DNA of 64,000 nt from Phyllostachys edulis (taxonomy: Eukaryota; Streptophyta; Magnoliopsida; Poales; Poaceae). The notes under the pieces were generated by a model, which was not told the origin of the DNA, made no database searches, and worked only from the letters and a program-made list of their open reading frames with translations. Of the stretch, positions 47,083 through 58,891 are shown piece by piece. The translations under genes were made by a program, and so were the position numbers. Within the stretch, counting starts at the first letter, position 1. Each line of letters begins with the position of its first letter. The DNA is taken from the NCBI GenBank assembly GCA_036346405.1, contig CM070554.1, positions 45,779,058 to 45,843,057 of the forward strand, written 5' to 3'.

Positions 47083-47651
47083 GCTCTTATCTATGCACAA
47101 CCAATTCAAAGATACACGGATAATGCTACTAACCGAACGTTCGATTGCTGGGGTGATCGGACGCCTCATCCGCGTCATGGCGGTCGAGAAAACGTGAAAC
47201 ATCTAATATAGCCGTTCACATAGTACGTGAGCCCAACGGGTTAACCGCGAAGCAAAAACAGAATAATTTCTGGGTTGGGGACTTGATCTGACGTCAACCA
47301 GCTAAAGCCATGCTCGCATGCACCAAACAATACAGTCACATATGTGTCCTTTATACGATGAGTCCACAAAAAGTAAATGTTGCTTGTTTCGAAGTTTGGT
47401 TTATATATATATTGAAAACTAGTGATATAAAATGAATGTAATACAAACAAAAATGCGCCAGACAAGCACGTGTACAACAGACATCATGTGTCTTTAGATA
47501 TTATAGACAATCAATCACAAACCATCGTAAACCAACGTAAAATATTATTGGTGGGCGGAAAGCAAAATGGAGGGACTATATAACGGACAAAAAACCAACA
47601 CTCTTAATGACATATGCAATAATTCTAAAATTAGAAACTAGACACTCTTAA
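47083..47651. other. noncoding stretch
   Basis: Flank between the CACTA right end and the PAR1-type gene stop codon; likely includes that gene's 3' UTR. Nothing else recognised. Confidence 0.45.
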
Positions 47652-49148
47652 TTACGCTGCCTCGGGAGGAGACGCCGCTGGAGAAGCAGGAGTACCCGGC
47701 GCCGCACCGGAACTTTGGAGTTGTGTCATGGCACGACGAGGGTTCGTGCGGTGCGCCTCGCATAGGTCTGATAAAACCACACCTACCATTGTAAACATGC
47801 ATATCAATTAGATTAGACATGCTGAATATCCCATTGTATTAATTGTGCAGTAAAGTTTCTTAAGTAATCTTTCAATTAAATTAGACCTACTAAACTAATC
47901 TTTCAATTAAATTAGACCTACTAAACTATCTGAATACGGAAAGGGTGCACAAGGAAGACCTAGGAATGGGATTGGGAGGAAGTCAGTGGAGAGGGTTGAC
48001 CGAAGTAGGTGGTGGTGGGTTTCCTTTAATTGAGCTTTGACCAAAGTGGAGATTGATTTTAGCTCATAGAAAAGGGGTGCGGTGTATAATAACTATTCTA
48101 CACAGGGGTGTAGGATAATATTGCTATATATATATAAGCTAAAATATTTATTAGTATGAATGAAATTTTGATAGCAAACAAATACATAAATATTATTGTC
48201 GTAAGACCAATTTAAGTACACTTTCTTTTTTTTACGTTATTAGTCAGAGTTCAAATAATCTCACCTCGTATATTCTAAAAACATCCCCCAACGAATTGTA
48301 GTACGGGCTTTAAACCGAACCTTATATCGATTATAAACCCTTGATATCTAACCGTGTAATTTGCACCAGTCAAAATAAATAAATAGCATTGATTGTTTTT
48401 TAGAAAGGGGACAAATGATTCTTTACTATTACTCCTATCCTAGCTAAGATTTACTTACTATAAAAAACACACAAAAAACATGAGCTCAAATTCTGGAAAA
48501 TCCAAAATAAACCGTCCAACTACATTTTTTTTTCTGAGATGGAAACTACGTAGTTAATATCACACCATTTAGACTAAACAAAAGTTGTTTTTATTCTGCG
48601 AGTTAAGCACAACAATATTTGTGACGAGTCCTTACCCTCTCCAGCGGCGAGGTTGGAGTAGAGGTCGACGATGTTGGGGCAGCCCTGGAAGCAGGCAAGG
48701 GAGCAGAGCGCGCCAGCGACGTGGTGATCGAGTAGGGAGTCGGAGGAGATTCCTACGGTGGCGCGGTCGACGCCGCACGCGCGTACGCACCCGTCCGTCT
48801 CCACCAGGTCCGACATCCGCTCCACGACCACCTCCGATGTCCGGCACTGGTACTCCGTCGGTCGCCCCGTCCGCTGTGTGTTCTCCAGCACGCACCGCCG
48901 TGACGTTGACGACACGGCAAACGCGCACAGCTCTGCCGGAAGCTCCTCGCATACAACCGTCGCCCCTGTCGGTGCATCCGGCGCACACATACATAAGTTT
49001 CACAGGCCAGAAAGAATGGAGGCTACGACGCATGCATGGGAAGATTCAGGAGAGAGGTTAACGGGACTCAATTACCTAGTGCAGAAGGGAGCAGGAGAGA
49101 GAGGGAGCAGAGAAGCGCAAGAAGCTTAGCCTTGAGGTTGGAAGCCAT
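47652..49148 (-). CDS. PAR1 (photoassimilate-responsive) family secreted protein, complete
   Basis: Three exons on the minus strand: 49148-49076, 48965-48636, 47767-47652, all GT-AG, joining to 172 residues. Residues 1-25 (MASNLKAKLLALLCSLSLLL...) are a signal peptide. The mature protein starts near ATVVCEELPAELCAFAVSS and has ten cysteines, with CVLE, CVRACGVDRATVGISSD and CSLACFQGCPNIVDLY, the PAR1 signature. The tail LCEAHRTNPRR...QLQSSGAAPGTP is a low-complexity Ala/Pro/Ser end. The family was named from tobacco genes induced by sugars and virus infection; the biochemical role is unknown. The protein is probably extracellular. Intron 2 is 868 bp and holds a tandem repeat. A TATA box lies about 87 bp upstream. 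Plus-strand ORFs over exon 2 are antisense shadows of a GC-rich exon. Confidence 0.93.
47865..47926. repeat. perfect 31-bp tandem duplication in PAR1-type intron 2
   Basis: TAATCTTTCAATTAAATTAG plus eleven more bases, present twice without a mismatch, implying a recent duplication. Confidence 0.92.
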
Positions 49149-49234
49149 GGATGGAGTTTGGTATTCTTAAGATCTCTTCCAAGTTCCAAGTGTGGTTTCG
49201 GTGGTTAGTGGTTTCCAAGTAAACAATGGAAACG

Positions 49235-49242
49235 TTTATATA
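49235..49242 (-). promoter_or_regulatory. TATA box of the PAR1-type gene
   Basis: TATATAAA on the minus strand, about 87 bp upstream of the start codon, with CA-repeat sequence upstream. The only good TATA match nearby. Confidence 0.65.
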
Positions 49243-49249
49243 CACACAC

Positions 49250-49827
49250 GATACAAGAAGGGGATATGGTGGTTAGTGATTACGATGGGAAAACTGCCTA
49301 ACAAATACGACGAGACCTTCCTCCTCACAACAACGCCGTTCCTCTTTACTGCTTTTTTTGGTCTTTAGAGATTGATACTCTTGATGGGTAGCGGAATTAT
49401 GGATGTACAACTTTACCTTGTAGGGTTTAAATATTGGTGTCCACCTTTTAGTACGCTTTAGTACAAATTTTTATCGGTGGGCATGTGTGGTTGTGTGTGA
49501 GCGTGTATATTTTCGTTGTTGTAACCGCAAAGGAAGAAACCGCATTATGGTATAAAAAATTATAAAACTATCAGCATAATTTTCAAGATAAATCTACCTA
49601 CACATAATTTTCATATGACATATATAAATAGTCACGAAAATATTTTTTGGCCAATGTTAAAATAGTTGGACGACTCGTATCAAAGTATTTTAGAATGCTA
49701 CTTCTTTTTGGTGACGAGATGAATTGCCTTAGAATTTCCTCTCTTTCCCCCCTTGGCAAGAGCCATTAAAGAAAACAATAATCCAGAAGTAAAGTGAAGA
49801 GGAACTGAGTTTACTTACTTGGCTAGC
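49250..49827. other. noncoding upstream region of the PAR1-type gene
   Basis: No gene or terminal repeats recognised. Confidence 0.45.
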
Positions 49828-50100
49828 TGTGGTGTTACCCAAGCAGTCCACCCAGGCTCGAGTCCTTGACTCGGCTGGGTGTCTCACCCGAGTGTGGGTG
49901 TGTGTGGGTGTGTGTGGAGGGGGGTTTATTTGAGGACTGAGCTGGGGCTCAGCTGGTAGAGAAAGGGCTATAAGCTCTCAGCTCGCTACGGTTACGGTTC
50001 GAGCGATGGTTCTTGTGGTCGTCTCACGAGGTATGACACTTCTTTTTCTATAATATAGACCGGATGAGAGAAACGTAAAAAAAAAAAGTGAAGCGAAGAA
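49828..50100 (+). repeat. possible tRNA-derived SINE
   Basis: GGCTCAGCTGGTAGAG (about 49945) matches a pol III A box, and GGTTACGGTTCGAGC (about 49990) resembles a B box, at tRNA-like spacing. An upstream segment has another B-box-like GGCTCGAGTCC (49855) and GTGTGTGGGT repeats. A short A-run occurs near 50080. It cannot fold as a full tRNA. Flanking duplications not found. Confidence 0.35.
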
Positions 50101-50959
50101 TCCTAAATTTCCTCTTCCACAAGTCTGTGTCGTGTTGGTGTACTGGAGTCTAATTACATAATTTATATTCAACTACGCGTTCGTTATTTAGCTGTGCACA
50201 ATTGACGTCAACAAATGCAAAGCAAGTAGTAGTGATAAGTACGAGCATTTTGTGGCGTGGAGAAGGCCGCGAGGAACCGGGCACGTGTGGACATAGAAGA
50301 ACAGATTCATAACTTGGCAGGAACGCGTTCCTGCCAAGGAACGCGTTCGTCTCCTTTTGCTTTCTTCTTCGCTTCCGTCAAGTTTCGATGCGGCAATGAT
50401 GCCCAACAGTCTACTTTTCCATTAGACGTGTGGAATGGGCAAGTCCCCAATTCAATTTGACTAAGTTCTCAAAACAAATTTCAATTTGACTAATAACTAG
50501 TCATGAGGGCTAGGGCAGCTTGTCACTAGGGTGTCCCTACAACATTGCATACATTTCATAGCGATCGTAAATTTTCTATATTAGAACTTAATATAAAATT
50601 TTGCACTAAGAACCAAAGTTTTGAAAATATATAGCATCACTTTTATTCTTCACTGCACTTCCCCACTATCTTAACTAATAAAAGAAGTTCACTCCCGCGC
50701 AGCAGAAAATCAACCCCTCTATCTAAAGAAAAACCAGTCATCTCGTAAAAGAACAAAGAACAGGTAGGCCTTAGGCTAGACACTTCCTTAGCCTCCCAAA
50801 ATCTAGGCAAAATTCGATATATGCTAATGAAAAACATATCACTTCGAGATATATTATGAAATTATAGACATGCTACACTCCTTTCTTCATCCTTTGAAAT
50901 TTACTATTATTTCTACTTTTTTCCTATTTTTTTTCTTTTCTCTTATTTTTCTCTATTTT
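50101..50959. other. noncoding stretch
   Basis: Contains the 24-bp palindrome at 50314-50337 and, at about 50669, a TCTTAACTAATAAAAG...CCGCGCAGC start that resembles the left end of grass Helitrons. No gene. Confidence 0.4.
50314..50337. repeat. 24-bp perfect palindrome
   Basis: TTGGCAGGAACG followed by its exact complement. Directly after it GGAACGCGTTC is repeated (50338-50348). Confidence 0.9.
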
Positions 50960-50999
50960 GCCCATCAGTCTATTCGTCTCCAGCCCTTCTGTGTTCTGA

Positions 51000-51925
51000 A
51001 CCAGCATCCATCACGGCAGGATGGACTTGTTGCCATGTAACCTCCTCCAAACTGCAAATGCTCCTATAGCTAGCAGCGTCACTCCGGTAACGAACGACGC
51101 CACGGTTGCGGCTAATGCTAGTCTCTGGTGCTTTCTCAGTGGCGCATCGCAATCGTTCGGCAATCCGGGACCGCATAGCCCGGGGTTCCCTTGAAGAAAC
51201 ACGGCAGGAAGGCCAGAGACCAGCTCCGGAGGCACACGGCAGGAAGTCCAGAGAGCTGGTTGCCGGACAAGTACAGCGACACCAGCCTCTTACAGTTCTT
51301 GAACTCTGGGATCGAACCAGAGAGCGAATTGTGGGAGATGTTTATGATGCTCATCGCCGGTGAGTCGCAGAGGTTGTCCGGCAAGCTGCCATTGAGCTCG
51401 TTCAGGGAGGCGGAGAACCGGTACATGGTGCGATTCAGGCCGATGCTCTGAGGTATCCCACCGGAGAAGCTGTTAGTGTCAACTTGAATCTGCTCGAGCC
51501 GAGACGCCCCGCTGGGCAACTCCGGTAACCAGCCGGAGAACAGATTGTTCTCGGCGCGGATCACCCGCAAATCCAGCAGCGACCACAGGCCTGCGGGGAG
51601 CTCCCCGGTGAACGCGTTGCCCTGCACCTCAAACCTCTGCAGCATCACGCACTTCTCAATTTCCTTCGGAAACGGCCCAGTGAATCCATTCTGCGACAAA
51701 TCCAGAGAGCAGCTTCTGAAACTTGAGACCGAACCCAGGAGGCACAGCTCCTGTTAAGCTGTTCATGGACAGATCAAGAAACTCCAATTGCTCCAACCCA
51801 AGAAAATTTTCAGGGATCACGCCGCTAAACCCTGACCCCTTCAAGAACAGCCACCTGAGGCTAGCCATCTCGCCGAGCTCCGGCGGCAGCTCGGACTCCA
51901 AGAATTGGTTCTTGGACCTGTCACG
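51000..51925 (-). pseudogene. LRR receptor-like kinase fragment (At5g06940-like), kinase missing
   Basis: Minus-strand reading gives about ten leucine-rich repeats in order: LPPELGEMASLRWLFLKGSG, GLEQLEFLDLSMNSLTGAVP, a frame break near 51700, SQNGFTGPFPKEIEKC, NAFTGELPAGLWSLLDLRVI, FSGGIPQSIG, NELNGSLPDNLC, ISHNSLSGSIPEFKNCKRLV, LYLSGNQLSG. A second frame break follows. Then FLQGNPGLCGPGLPNDC, the Cys-pair cap, and one membrane segment (LALAATVASFVTGVTLLAIG) up to WRRLHGNKSILP. The N-terminal repeats and the whole kinase domain are absent. The cap and membrane region resemble the probably inactive receptor kinase At5g06940. It is a truncated copy, possibly moved by a Helitron. Confidence 0.85.
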
Positions 51926-51929
51926 CCCA

Positions 51930-53279
51930 GATCCAGATGCGTCGTCGCTTCTTCTTCACGCGCGCCGGCGGCCACGGCGATCCGACGGCTGCCACTCACA
52001 AGCTCTCGTGAGGCCACCCATCCCTATTGCTGCAGTTCAGCTTTGCCGCTTGGCGTTGTCGAACCCCCTGGCATTTCCCCGTCTCCCACAGGTGGTCCAT
52101 CAACGGCTGCAACTGCTCACACGGTTCCCCATATCCTGCTGACTTCGGTGAGCTCCACACACTGTCACGCAGTTGATAACCTAGGTGAAATTTCTCCTGT
52201 TGTGATGTTTTTTTTATGAAATTTCAATATGTGGTGTTGATGTTTGGAGTTCAACATTATTTAGCCATTTCAGAATGATGCTGGGGAAAGAAATTATGGT
52301 GATTCAGCTTGGTCTTGCAGTTGTCCTTCAGATAATTCCTCAAGGTGATATAGTCTTTTCCCTTGTAAGACAAGCTTTGGGCTTCAGCAAATGTAAAGAC
52401 AAGCCGTAGTGTTGCTTTGCAGAAATATTCTCCTAGGTGCTTCTTCCACCAGGTAAAAGTGCATCTGTAGATGCAGTGTTTTATGCATGAAACTTGCTTT
52501 GCTTATGCCTACTAAGAAAAAAAATGTTTTACTTACACAGTTGGTTTGCTTCTTTTCTATCCTTCCTTGCCATCATACATTTATTCGGAAATAGGTACAC
52601 GATTATTTCTATTGCGAAGGTAAAAAATAGCCGGAATGTTACATGCACATGTTAAAGTGGAATGCTTACGCATCTTCATAGTGTATTATCCAATGAAAAT
52701 CAGACTGAAGCTATTCTCCGTGGTAAACTCCTACTGCACCAATTAATTTATTTATATGTTGTCTTAGTTTTCCTACGATGTCCATTACAGTAGTATCTTG
52801 CACCTTCTCATAAGCCATGTGGCCAACAACCATACCTCGATGATCTTTCATAGAGTCATGGCTTGTGATATAGTGATCCCATCCGAGAGGCGCTGGCCAA
52901 TTAAATTATCATAATTTGTAGGATAAACAGTCATTGATCATATATATGTATGATTCCACGAATACGACAATTTTTCTGTTTAGAAAAAAACTTGCATATT
53001 TAGGATCTGTTGTTCGTCAAGCATTGAGTTTAACTTCAATTTATTATGTTGTGTTCCGCTCATTACACACATGTAATTCTATCTCTACTCCCCAGATGTT
53101 TTGTTTGCCTCCTGAAGTGCATTTAAATGTTTATCGATTATTTTATGCTTGATGTTTCTAACAATGTATATGTTTCAGTTTTGCTGGAATGTGTTCTATG
53201 CTGAAAAACTATTTAATTCATATACAAGCCAGTAGCTATGTTTTAGTTATACTATGTGTCACATATTTTAAATATATTA
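51930..53279. other. noncoding or chimeric stretch
   Basis: A GC-rich part at 51920-52140 could be a decayed first exon; the rest is AT-rich. No family recognised. Confidence 0.35.
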
Positions 53280-53823
53280 GTTCTAAGTTGATGCCAAATG
53301 TTCTGTCAGGTTCATACTGAATCTATAGATTGCAAGGTATCAGCTGATAAGACTGCCTACAATGCATTTTTTAGAAAGAACAAGCTAAATTTTATTTGGT
53401 ATAAATAGTTGGCATTTCCTGAGAAGTGTGCCATTTTGTTGCACATCTATTTGTAGTTCTGTAAATTAATGTTTATTCTCTTCTTTCATTTCACGCCCAC
53501 AAAAAGGAAATTGAAGATGGATACCAAGTACCAACCACTGTCATTTACAACAACCCCAGCCCTGAAGCACAAAAACTGAAGATTGCTTGCAATGTACAAA
53601 CGCATATGAAGTTCTCAGTACCCTTTCTATCATATTCTCTGCGCTTGAGCCGTCAGATATTCCAATCATGAGAATAGCTGCCAAGCATAACAATTTGGTT
53701 GCTATTCTTCCGTGTGACTCGGGTAAAAATGTTTTGTCTATTGTTTTGGTTGGTTGGTCTCCCTTGAAACAAAAATTTGGATGGTTTCAAATTTGCATGC
53801 TTGAGTCTGAGGGTCTTGCATAG
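53280..53823 (+). pseudogene. degenerate gene remnant, family not recognised
   Basis: Exon-like pieces on the plus strand: VSADKTAYNAFFRKNKLNF (about 53338-53394), GYQVPTTVIYNNPSPEAQKL (about 53519-53578) and, up to a stop at 53821-53823, PSDIPIMRIAAKHNNLVAIL followed by VLVGWSPLKQKFGWFQICML. Composition looks protein-coding, but frames shift between pieces. I cannot name the gene. Confidence 0.45.
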
Positions 53824-54120
53824 TACAGTTTGTGATCTATGGAAAAGGCTTGACTTGTTATGAGAATAGGTGGTAACTTTACCCCTAGCAAATCTGTGTC
53901 AAGTAAGCTTTCGGTTTCATGATTGACGCTGCGATTGTTGTATGAAATAAAACATTTTCACTGTTGTAATTGTCGACGAGACTTTCATAGAGCACCTTAC
54001 TTTCATAGAGGTAAGGCACATTAAATCAAGGTCGTCCAACAACAAAAAGTTTTGTCAGTCTTATGCATGTATGACCTGCTAGAGCAGGTTATCCGTAATC
54101 ACCGAATGGTATATTAATTA

Positions 54121-54250
54121 TGTTATGAATAGAGCTTGTATTCAATATAAGGCCAATGGGCTAATATATATACACAAAGTACAAGTGGTAAATATGCAAA
54201 TAACCCCTCATAACAATGGGGAATAACATACTATACATATATCTCTAACA
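54121..54250 (-). repeat. 3' LTR of Copia copy 2
   Basis: Minus-strand ends TGTTAGAG...TTCATAACA; flanked on the outside by AATTA. Confidence 0.95.
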
Positions 54251-54263
54251 CCCCCCCTCAAAC

Positions 54264-57200
54264 TCATGGTGGATCAACAACACTGAGTTTGGAGAGGTGG
54301 AAGCCGTGCTGTGCTCGAGTCTGGGCCTTCGTGAAGAAATTCGCTATCTGAAACTCTGAAGGCACATACTGAAGAGCAATCATCTGATCATGCACACAAG
54401 ATCTCATGAAGGAAGCATCAACACCAATATGCTTAAGTAGCTCATGCTTCACAGGTCACGGCAATACTTGATAGCACATGTATTGTCGACAAGAGAGGAG
54501 TCTGTAGTAATGTAAACACCAAAATCCTCAAGTAACCACCGTAGCTGGTAATCTCTGCTGTCAAGAGAGCCATAGCTCATAACACGACCTCTGCAGACTC
54601 GAACGGACATCGCAGTGCTTTCTTTTCGCCTTCCGTGCAATGAGCGAACCACCAAGAAAAACACAAGAAGCGTAAATAGACCGGTGATCGAGGGATCGCC
54701 GCCCAAGTAGCATCCGAATAAGCTCAAGTCAGAACGAGCCGAGCGTGGAAAGAAGAGACGGCGAGAGATAGTCCCACGAAGGTATCGCAGAACTCGAAGA
54801 AGGTGGCTGTAGTGGACCTGAGTGGGAGCAGAGACGAACTGACTTAGAATGTGGACTGGATAAGTGATATCCGGACGAGTAAGAGCAAGGTAGACAAGAC
54901 TCCCAACAAGATGACGATAGCGAGTCGGATCAGAAAGAGGCTCGCCATCAGAGGGTCAGAGGTGAACATTGAGCTCCATAGGAGTCTCAACAGTACGTTG
55001 ATCAGTGAGAGAAGCGCGATCAAGAAGATCCTGAATATACTTCTCTTGGGACATAAAGAAACCATCTGGAGTGGAAGTAACCTCAATCCCAAGGAAGTAA
55101 CGAAGAGGACCAAGATCCGACATAAGGAATTGCTCACTAAGACGAGCCTTGACAAAGGCAATGTACTCAGAATCATCTCCGATAATGATCATATCATCAA
55201 CATATAGAAGAAAAAGAGTCCGACCACGAGACGAAGTGTGGACAAAGAGCGCAGGATCATGATCACTAGCGGAAAAACCAGCAGTAGTGACCACAGAGGA
55301 GAAGCGCTCAAACCAAGCACGAGGGGCTTGCTTAAGGCCATAGAGAGAGCGACGAAGACGACAGACCATACCCTCAAGAACAGAATACCTAGGTGGCGGA
55401 TGCATGTAGACCTCCTCATGCAACTCGCCATTAAGAAAGGCATTCTTGACATCAAGTCGAGAATGCATCAAATGGCGAACAGACGCCACCGAAAGAAGAG
55501 CGCGACAAGGGTCATGTGGGCCACAGAGCAAAAAGTCTCGTCAGTAGTCACGACCATGCTCTTCTGCCGAAGCCATGAGCAACAAGGCGCGCTTATAAGC
55601 GCCAAGAGAGCCATCGAGCGAGTCTTAATCTTATAGACCCACTTACATGTGATGGGACGAGAGTGAGATTGAAAAGGAACAAGATCCCAAGTACCAAGAC
55701 GCTGAGGGCGAGAATCTCTCGGCCATGGCATGCCGCCACTCGGGGTGAGTAACAAAGATCCCTAGAGAGACAAGTTCATGAGTAGCCGCACCAAAAAAAG
55801 CAAAGCGGGCAGGGGGCCGAATCGACTGGCGATCGCGGAGAGCGTAGCGAGGAGAAGATGACCCATCAGGAGAAGATGGAGCATCAGAAGAAGATGGAAC
55901 ATCAGGAGAAGATGGCTCATCTGGAAGATCCTCAATACGAGGTCGACGAGTGTAGAAAAGAGGGGGAGGAGCCGGAGGAGCCGCAGAAGACAAAGCAAGT
56001 GGCGACAACGGCGTAGAGGCCACAGGAGGAATATGTGGAGACTCAGTGGGACGGGTGGACGAGGGCAAGACAGATATAGGTGTATCTGGAAAGGTCAAAA
56101 AAGACAGAGACTCCACAGAGGAAACCGAATGATAGGCAGGACGTGGGTAGAAGGGACGAGACTCGTCGAAAGTCACATCCCGAGAAATCCACATCCGTCG
56201 ACCAACAGATCCCAAAGACCGATAGCCCTTGTGCTCGCATCAGATCCTAGAAAGACACACTCAACAGATCGAAGCGGTCGGTTTAGTGCGTTCTCGAGGG
56301 CGAGAAGAACGAGCAAACGCAACCAAATGATTTAAGGGCGAGTAGTCGAAGGAGACCGACAGAGACGCCAACAGGATCGCACTCAAGAGCGTAAGAAGGC
56401 CGGATGTTGACGAGATAGGTGGCAATGGAAACAATTTCTCGGCCCAAAAGTAAGATGGAATAGAGGCGGCAATCATCAGTGCACGAGCTGACTCAAGGAG
56501 GTGACGATGCTTGCGCTCAGCGACACCATTCTGAGTATGAGCACCAGGACATGAGAACTTAGCGAGAGTGCCCTGCTCAGCAAGGAAGCTGCGCAGGTAA
56601 CAAGAGAGGTACTCGCCAGCAGAGTCAGCATGAAAGACACGAATAGGAGTGGAGAACTGTGTGCGGACCATAGTGGCAAATTGTTTATAGATAGACAAGG
56701 CCTTGCTACGAGAAGACATGAAATATATCCAAGTGTGGCGAGAGAAATCATTTATAAATATGATATAATATCGATGGCCCCCTTTCGAAACGAAGGGAGC
56801 CGGACCCTAAACATCGGAATGAACTTGATCAAATGGACGCTGAGACACTGACTCACTATGAGGATAAGGAAGCTGAATCTGTTTGCCTAACTTACAACCC
56901 TGACAATCTAAAGACATGTCTCCCGAGATGCACCCTGAAGGCCACGATTTAACTAAAGACGACAGACGAGATCCACACAGATGGCCAAGACGGTGATGTC
57001 ACTACTGGAAAGAGCCAGTAGACGGAGTGGCAGAAGCGGAGAGACTGATGGTGACAGTGGCAGCGGAAGGAAGGTGAAGCCAGTCAAGCTCCCAGAGACG
57101 CTGTGAGTCAAGGCGCCGAGGGTCAAAACCAACCAGAGCTCCCGTGTGGCGGTCCTGAACACAACAAGAGTCAGAGTCGAGAATGACTCGATAACCAAGG

Positions 57201-58700
57201 TCAGTAATCTGCCCAGCAGAAAGAAGCTGCATGGTAAGGCGAGGAACATGAGCAACAGAAGGAACATGAAAAGATGAGCTGCTAAGAGATCCTCGACTAG
57301 AGACAAAAAGAGATGTACCATCAGTAGTAAGAATACTGACAGGAGAATCAAGAGGTGTAATAAAAGACAGAGTGGAAGGATCAAGAGTCATGTGAAAAGA
57401 TGCTCTAGAATCAAGAATCCACGGGAGGTACTTGACTGTAGAGGTGGTTTCTCGGTGCAGAAGAGTCGATGAGCGTAACTTGCGTAACTCTGCCGAGGAG
57501 AACCTAAAGCGGCAAGCAAAGTCGAAGTCGGCTATCTCTCGCTCGGTGAGAGAAATCGCCAAGGAGTCGATCAGACGCCGATGTAAGCACCGAGACCGAT
57601 AGAAGAACGGCGTGAAAGATGCCGCTTCTTCTTATAGCACTGGGACTCAATGTGGCCGACCTTATCGCAGTAGGAGCAGTGAGGACGGCCACCTCCAGAT
57701 GGAGGGCTGCCACCACCACCTGTGGCAGCCGCTGGAGGAGGCAGTGTAGTAGGTGGACGAGCGACGAGCACAGAGGGGAGTGGCATCAGACCAGCAACAC
57801 TCAGGCGAGGGAGGGAAACGGTGCCCATTGGTAGGCGGCGCTGGACGGCGTGGCGACCAAGGCAACGAAGTCTAACAGGCGGCACTGAACGGAGCGGCGG
57901 TTAGAACGACGTTTTCTCTCTCTCTCTCTCTCTCTTCCTTTTTTCCCCTTTTTTTTCTTTCTTTCTTTCTTTCTTTCTTTCTTTTGGGTTGTTGTTTTGT
58001 TTGGGCGGTGACTCAAAATGTTAGAAGTCGCCTTCGCCCAAAGAGCACGGGAACTAGGGTTCCCCACCATCGTCGGCGACGACACGTGTGGCACAAGACC
58101 AGCAAGCGGCGTTTTGCGAGCGAGGAAGGCAAGAAGACGAGGCGCCTCCTTCAAGGCGACGCCGAGGCCGAGGAATGGCAAAGACGAGGCGCCCCCTTTC
58201 GAGGCGACAGCGAGGCGAGGAAGACGACACCGAAGCGACGGCGGCGGCAACAAAGCAGCTGCTCCACGGCAACGGCGGTGGCGGATCGGCGCTAATCGGC
58301 GGCGGCGAGCGAAGTTGAGGCGGAACGGTCCGATCCAACATCTGCGGCCGGCGGCGCGAAGAAAGCGCGAGACGGCGGCGAGGAAGGAGACGAGGCGGCA
58401 AGCGAGTTCGCTCGCCGGTGGTACCGACGAAGCGACGATGGACGACAGCGCAACAAATCAAAGACGCGACGAAGATCGAGACCGACGGGCGGCGATGGGC
58501 GATTTAGGTGGGAGCTTCGGGCATTAGGCGGCGGGTGGAGCGCTTCGGCGACGGCGGCTGCGGATGGAGCTGTCCCGAGCGACATTTACGGCGGCAAGTA
58601 AGTAGCCTGTGATTTAGCGGCGGCGCGGCAGGCCGACTCAAGCCGAGGGGAGACGTCAAAGATGACGACAAGCGACGACCTCCAGATCGGATCCGAGAAG
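54264..58700 (-). pseudogene. Copia gag-pol polyprotein, copy 2, disrupted but better kept
   Basis: Minus-strand order: gag N-terminus (58000-58700, GC-rich). A CCHC zinc knuckle with the complete C-x2-C-x4-H-x4-C spacing (CSYCDKVGHIESQC, about 57635-57680). Protease/linker region with LPWILDSRASFHMT, in which DSGAS reads DSRAS. Integrase (DSAGEYLSCYL, GVAERKHRHLLE at about 56460-56720). Reverse transcriptase at 54956-55531, with LDVKNAFLNGELHEEVYMH, LYGLKQAPRAWF and LLYVDDMIII, so both catalytic Asp motifs are present. RNase H and C-terminus to 54264. Frameshifts at about 55530-55650 and 56200-56260, among others, break it. An insert-like (CT)n-(CTTT)n run lies at 57914-57984. Confidence 0.92.
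57914..57984. repeat. (CT)n and (CTTT)n microsatellites inside Copia copy 2
   Basis: CT dinucleotides, a T/C-rich bridge, then seven CTTT-type units. Not seen at the matching place of copy 1. Confidence 0.93.
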
Positions 58701-58756
58701 CGGCGACGGGGCGACAAGCGAAGCAACGGGAAAACCCTAGGTACGCTCTGATACCA

Positions 58757-58886
58757 TGTTATGAATAGCGCTTGTATTTAATATGAGGCCAATGGGCCAA
58801 TATATATACACAAAGTACAGGTGGTGAATATGCAAATAACCCCTCATAACAATGTGGACTAACACACTATACATATATCTCTAACA
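58757..58886 (-). repeat. 5' LTR of Copia copy 2
   Basis: 130 bp; next to the primer-binding site at 58745-58756. Confidence 0.95.
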
Positions 58887-58891
58887 AATTA

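Larger units (their letters stand above)
54121..58886 (-). mobile_element. Ty1/Copia LTR retrotransposon, copy 2 (short LTRs)
   Basis: 4,766 bp on the minus strand. LTRs of 130 bp each: 5' LTR 58757-58886, 3' LTR 54121-54250. AATTA on both sides (54116-54120, 58887-58891) is a perfect target duplication. The primer-binding site (complement of GCTCTGATACCA, 58745-58756) abuts the 5' LTR, and a GAGTTTGAGGGGGGG purine tract abuts the 3' LTR. The LTRs differ at about nine positions. Same family as 3380-8107 by LTR and protein sequence, in opposite orientation. Confidence 0.97.

Noticed and set aside
48585..49129. Plus-strand ORFs of 158 and 123 codons over the PAR1-type gene
   Set aside because: Antisense shadows of the GC-rich PAR1 exon 2, whose splice sites, cysteines and signal peptide all fit the minus strand.
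49940..50010. tRNA gene
   Set aside because: A-box and B-box-like words are present but no cloverleaf can be formed; a SINE remnant is more likely.
54060..54100. Helitron 3' hairpin ACCTGC-TAGA-GCAGGT
   Set aside because: No CTRR terminus at the required distance after the hairpin.
57984..58527. Several Arg/Ala-rich ORFs of 100-169 codons on both strands
   Set aside because: They lie in the GC-rich gag start of Copia copy 2 and have low-complexity composition.
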